Positions 62,684-64,000 of a DNA stretch of 64,000 nucleotides are shown here, in pieces. The first letter of the stretch is position 1. The number at the start of each line of letters is the position of its first letter. The DNA is from Paraglaciecola arctica (GTDB lineage: Bacteria > Pseudomonadota > Gammaproteobacteria > Enterobacterales > Alteromonadaceae), in the NCBI RefSeq assembly GCF_018861065.1, contig NZ_JAHKQO010000051.1:58713-122712 (forward strand). The letters are read 5' to 3'. The position numbers and the translations under genes were made by a program. The notes beneath the pieces are model-generated. The model did no database searches. It was given only the letters and a program-made list of their open reading frames with translations, and had not been told where the DNA came from.

Positions 62684-63514
62684 TTATTCAAACTCAAAAG
62701 GAAGCGACTGATACTTGCCAAAAGGTCTAGCACGGTAAACAGCAAAGTGTAGATGAGGCAACGAAGAAAAACCTGTGTTACCTGAATAAGCAATTTTTTG
62801 GCCTGCCGCAATACGCTCACCTAAAGTTACCGCAACACCGTTTTGTTTCAGGTGATAATATTCACCTGTAGTATCGTCATCATGCAAAATCACCACATAG
62901 TTGGCATATTGGGCGTAATCTCGATTGGCACCACCTAATGAATTATGTGCGACCAAATCAATCACTACGCCTGCTCTTGCAGCATGTATGGGTGTACCAA
63001 TAGGCATGGCGAAATCTACTGCATACTTCGAAGCACCTTGATGGCTATATCCACCACCAAAGCCTTGTACTATTCGAAAATACTCATCTTTCGCATATGG
63101 TAAACCATAAGCAATATCCGCTTGATGCAATGCCAACATATTACCAGGAGTCCAATAGAAAGACTCGTTATACCAAATATCTTGGGCTTGATTGATGGGC
63201 AGTAATTCAAGGACTTTAACTCTTTGATGCCCTTGAAGTACTTGATTGATTGTATAGTGATTTTGGTTAGTGTTAGACGACTTTAAGTTACTCGACTTCA
63301 CATCCAAGGTAACTGTCACCACAAAGGGCTTTTTATTGAATAGCCAATAACTGACCTCTTTGTTATGTTCCACTTTTTCAACACAAGCCCAGTCATCCAT
63401 GCAGTAATTAGCTGATTCCGCAGACGACGCAAAACCACTACCACTAAACAACATACAAGATATAACAATAGCGCCCAAGTAAATCGCCCAACCAAAAGTT
63501 AAACAGCGGTTCAC
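62684..63514 (-). CDS. Exported M23 family metallopeptidase
   Basis: A periplasmic LytM/M23-type peptidase. From the GTG at 63514 (AGGTG 5 nt upstream) it is 276 residues; a TTG at 63532 is the alternative. Signal peptide near GAIVISCMLFSGSGFASS. The M23 domain covers about residues 145-270: SHQGASKYAVDFAMPIGTPI holds the first His and Asp zinc ligands, GVVIDLVAHNSLGG follows, and SLPHLHFAVYR carries the HxH motif. Likely cell-wall or protein hydrolysis. Its start adjoins the dsbD-like stop (TAG at 63534), suggesting coupling. Confidence 0.85.
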   Translation of the reverse strand: MNRCLTFGWAIYLGAIVISCMLFSGSGFASSAESANYCMDDWACVEKVEHNKEVSYWLFNKKPFVVTVTLDVKSSNLKSSNTNQNHYTINQVLQGHQRVKVLELLPINQAQDIWYNESFYWTPGNMLALHQADIAYGLPYAKDEYFRIVQGFGGGYSHQGASKYAVDFAMPIGTPIHAARAGVVIDLVAHNSLGGANRDYAQYANYVVILHDDDTTGEYYHLKQNGVAVTLGERIAAGQKIAYSGNTGFSSLPHLHFAVYRARPFGKYQSLPFEFE

Positions 63515-63533
63515 AGTGACACCTAGAATCAAA

Positions 63534-64000
63534 CTATTTTGCGAAAAGACTATTTACATGCTGAGCAAATGGTTCTGCACGCATAAAACCTGTGACTCTA
63601 GCTGTACTAATTTCTTGTCCTTGGAAGTCAAAAAACAAAATGGTAGGTAAACCCAACACCGAAAAGTGTTCTTGAAAATCAATATTTTCAGCAGTGTTGT
63701 CAGTTAAATCAATTTGCATTAAAACTGAACCGCTTAGAGCCGCAATAACCTGATTATCCGAAAAAGTATATTTTTCAAATTCCTTACAGGCCACACACCA
63801 ATCTGCATAAAGGTATAACATCACCGATTTACCTTGAGCATTAGCATCGGCTAACGCCTGATTAAACTCTTCAAGGTTACTGACTTTTACAAATGTAGGA
63901 TGGGCAACTGACTGACTCGTAGATTGAACCGCACCGTTGCCATACCCCATGGAGTTGATGGTTTGATATCCATAACCAGCGGAAATAAACAGACCAAGAA
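63534..64000 (-). CDS. dsbD: DsbD-like thiol:disulfide interchange protein, C-terminal part (partial)
   Basis: Only the 3' end is in the window; the frame stays open to base 64000 (LGLFISAGYGYQTINSMGYG upstream of the internal ATG at 63950). The C-terminal thioredoxin-like domain has YADWCVACKEFEKYTF with CVAC as redox pair, VLMQIDLTDNTAENI and GLPTILFFD with the cis-proline, as in DsbD gamma domains that pass electrons to periplasmic isomerases. The preceding hydrophobic segment fits the last membrane helix of the TM domain. Followed by the M23 gene. Assigned by C-terminus only. Confidence 0.82.
   Translation of the reverse strand, partial: LGLFISAGYGYQTINSMGYGNGAVQSTSQSVAHPTFVKVSNLEEFNQALADANAQGKSVMLYLYADWCVACKEFEKYTFSDNQVIAALSGSVLMQIDLTDNTAENIDFQEHFSVLGLPTILFFDFQGQEISTARVTGFMRAEPFAQHVNSLFAK

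Overview
The window reads as chromosomal DNA of a marine gammaproteobacterium of the Alteromonadales (Glaciecola, Paraglaciecola or Alteromonas type). Support: the enterobacterial-like blocks ubiE-ubiJ-ubiB / tatABC-tatD, gppA-rhlB / trxA-rho, accB-accC-prmA and purE-purK, several c-di-GMP proteins of 7TMR-DISM and propeller-sensor type, and moderately AT-rich DNA with dense genes on both strands. This placement comes from gene content, not from a database search.

Layout. 1-6135: histidine utilisation, hutC-hutU-hutH (minus, hutH cut by the window edge) diverging from hutI-hutG (plus) around a 24-bp palindromic HutC-type operator. 6218-9506: antiporter nhaA, then an isolated phage-type lysis pair (SH3b-muramidase plus GTA-type holin). 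9600-22318: scattered single genes: penicillin-acylase-family lipoprotein, ABC-F protein YbiT, nitroreductase, solute-binding-like protein, lyase-like secreted protein, TIM-barrel protein, pirin, DUF418 membrane protein with an acidic insert, GntP permease and glutathione reductase. 22569-26417: oligopeptidase A, a divergent Tag-family protein and an exported TIM-barrel lipoprotein. 26607-35932: ubiquinone genes ubiE-ubiJ-ubiB, an antisense beta-barrel-like gene, tatABC, tatD overlapping a diguanylate cyclase gene, and hemB. 36059-40880: gppA-rhlB diverging from trxA and rho. 41031-44144: an exported M20 peptidase and purE-purK.

44285-47822 is the most accessory-looking part. An intact tRNA-Thr(TGT) is followed by two degenerate copies of its 3' half, about 3.2 kb apart in direct orientation. 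They enclose one real gene, a lipoprotein with three 87-residue CxxC repeats and a degenerate propeller-like C-terminal half. No integrase or transposase is visible. An orphan MSHA-type prepilin and a diguanylate cyclase follow.

50230-64000: BtuB-like TonB-dependent receptor, DUF1080 glycoside-processing protein, prmA, accC-accB-aroQ, acpH-upp, a 1526-residue propeller-PAS-GGDEF-EAL sensor, an M23 peptidase and the 3' end of a dsbD-like gene cut by the window edge.

Most of the window is core metabolism and housekeeping. The main candidates for something unusual are the tRNA-Thr repeat-flanked lipoprotein locus, the orphan lysis pair, and the Tag-family protein lacking expected active-site and zinc residues. 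No CRISPR array, rRNA, insertion sequence or recognised defence system was seen.
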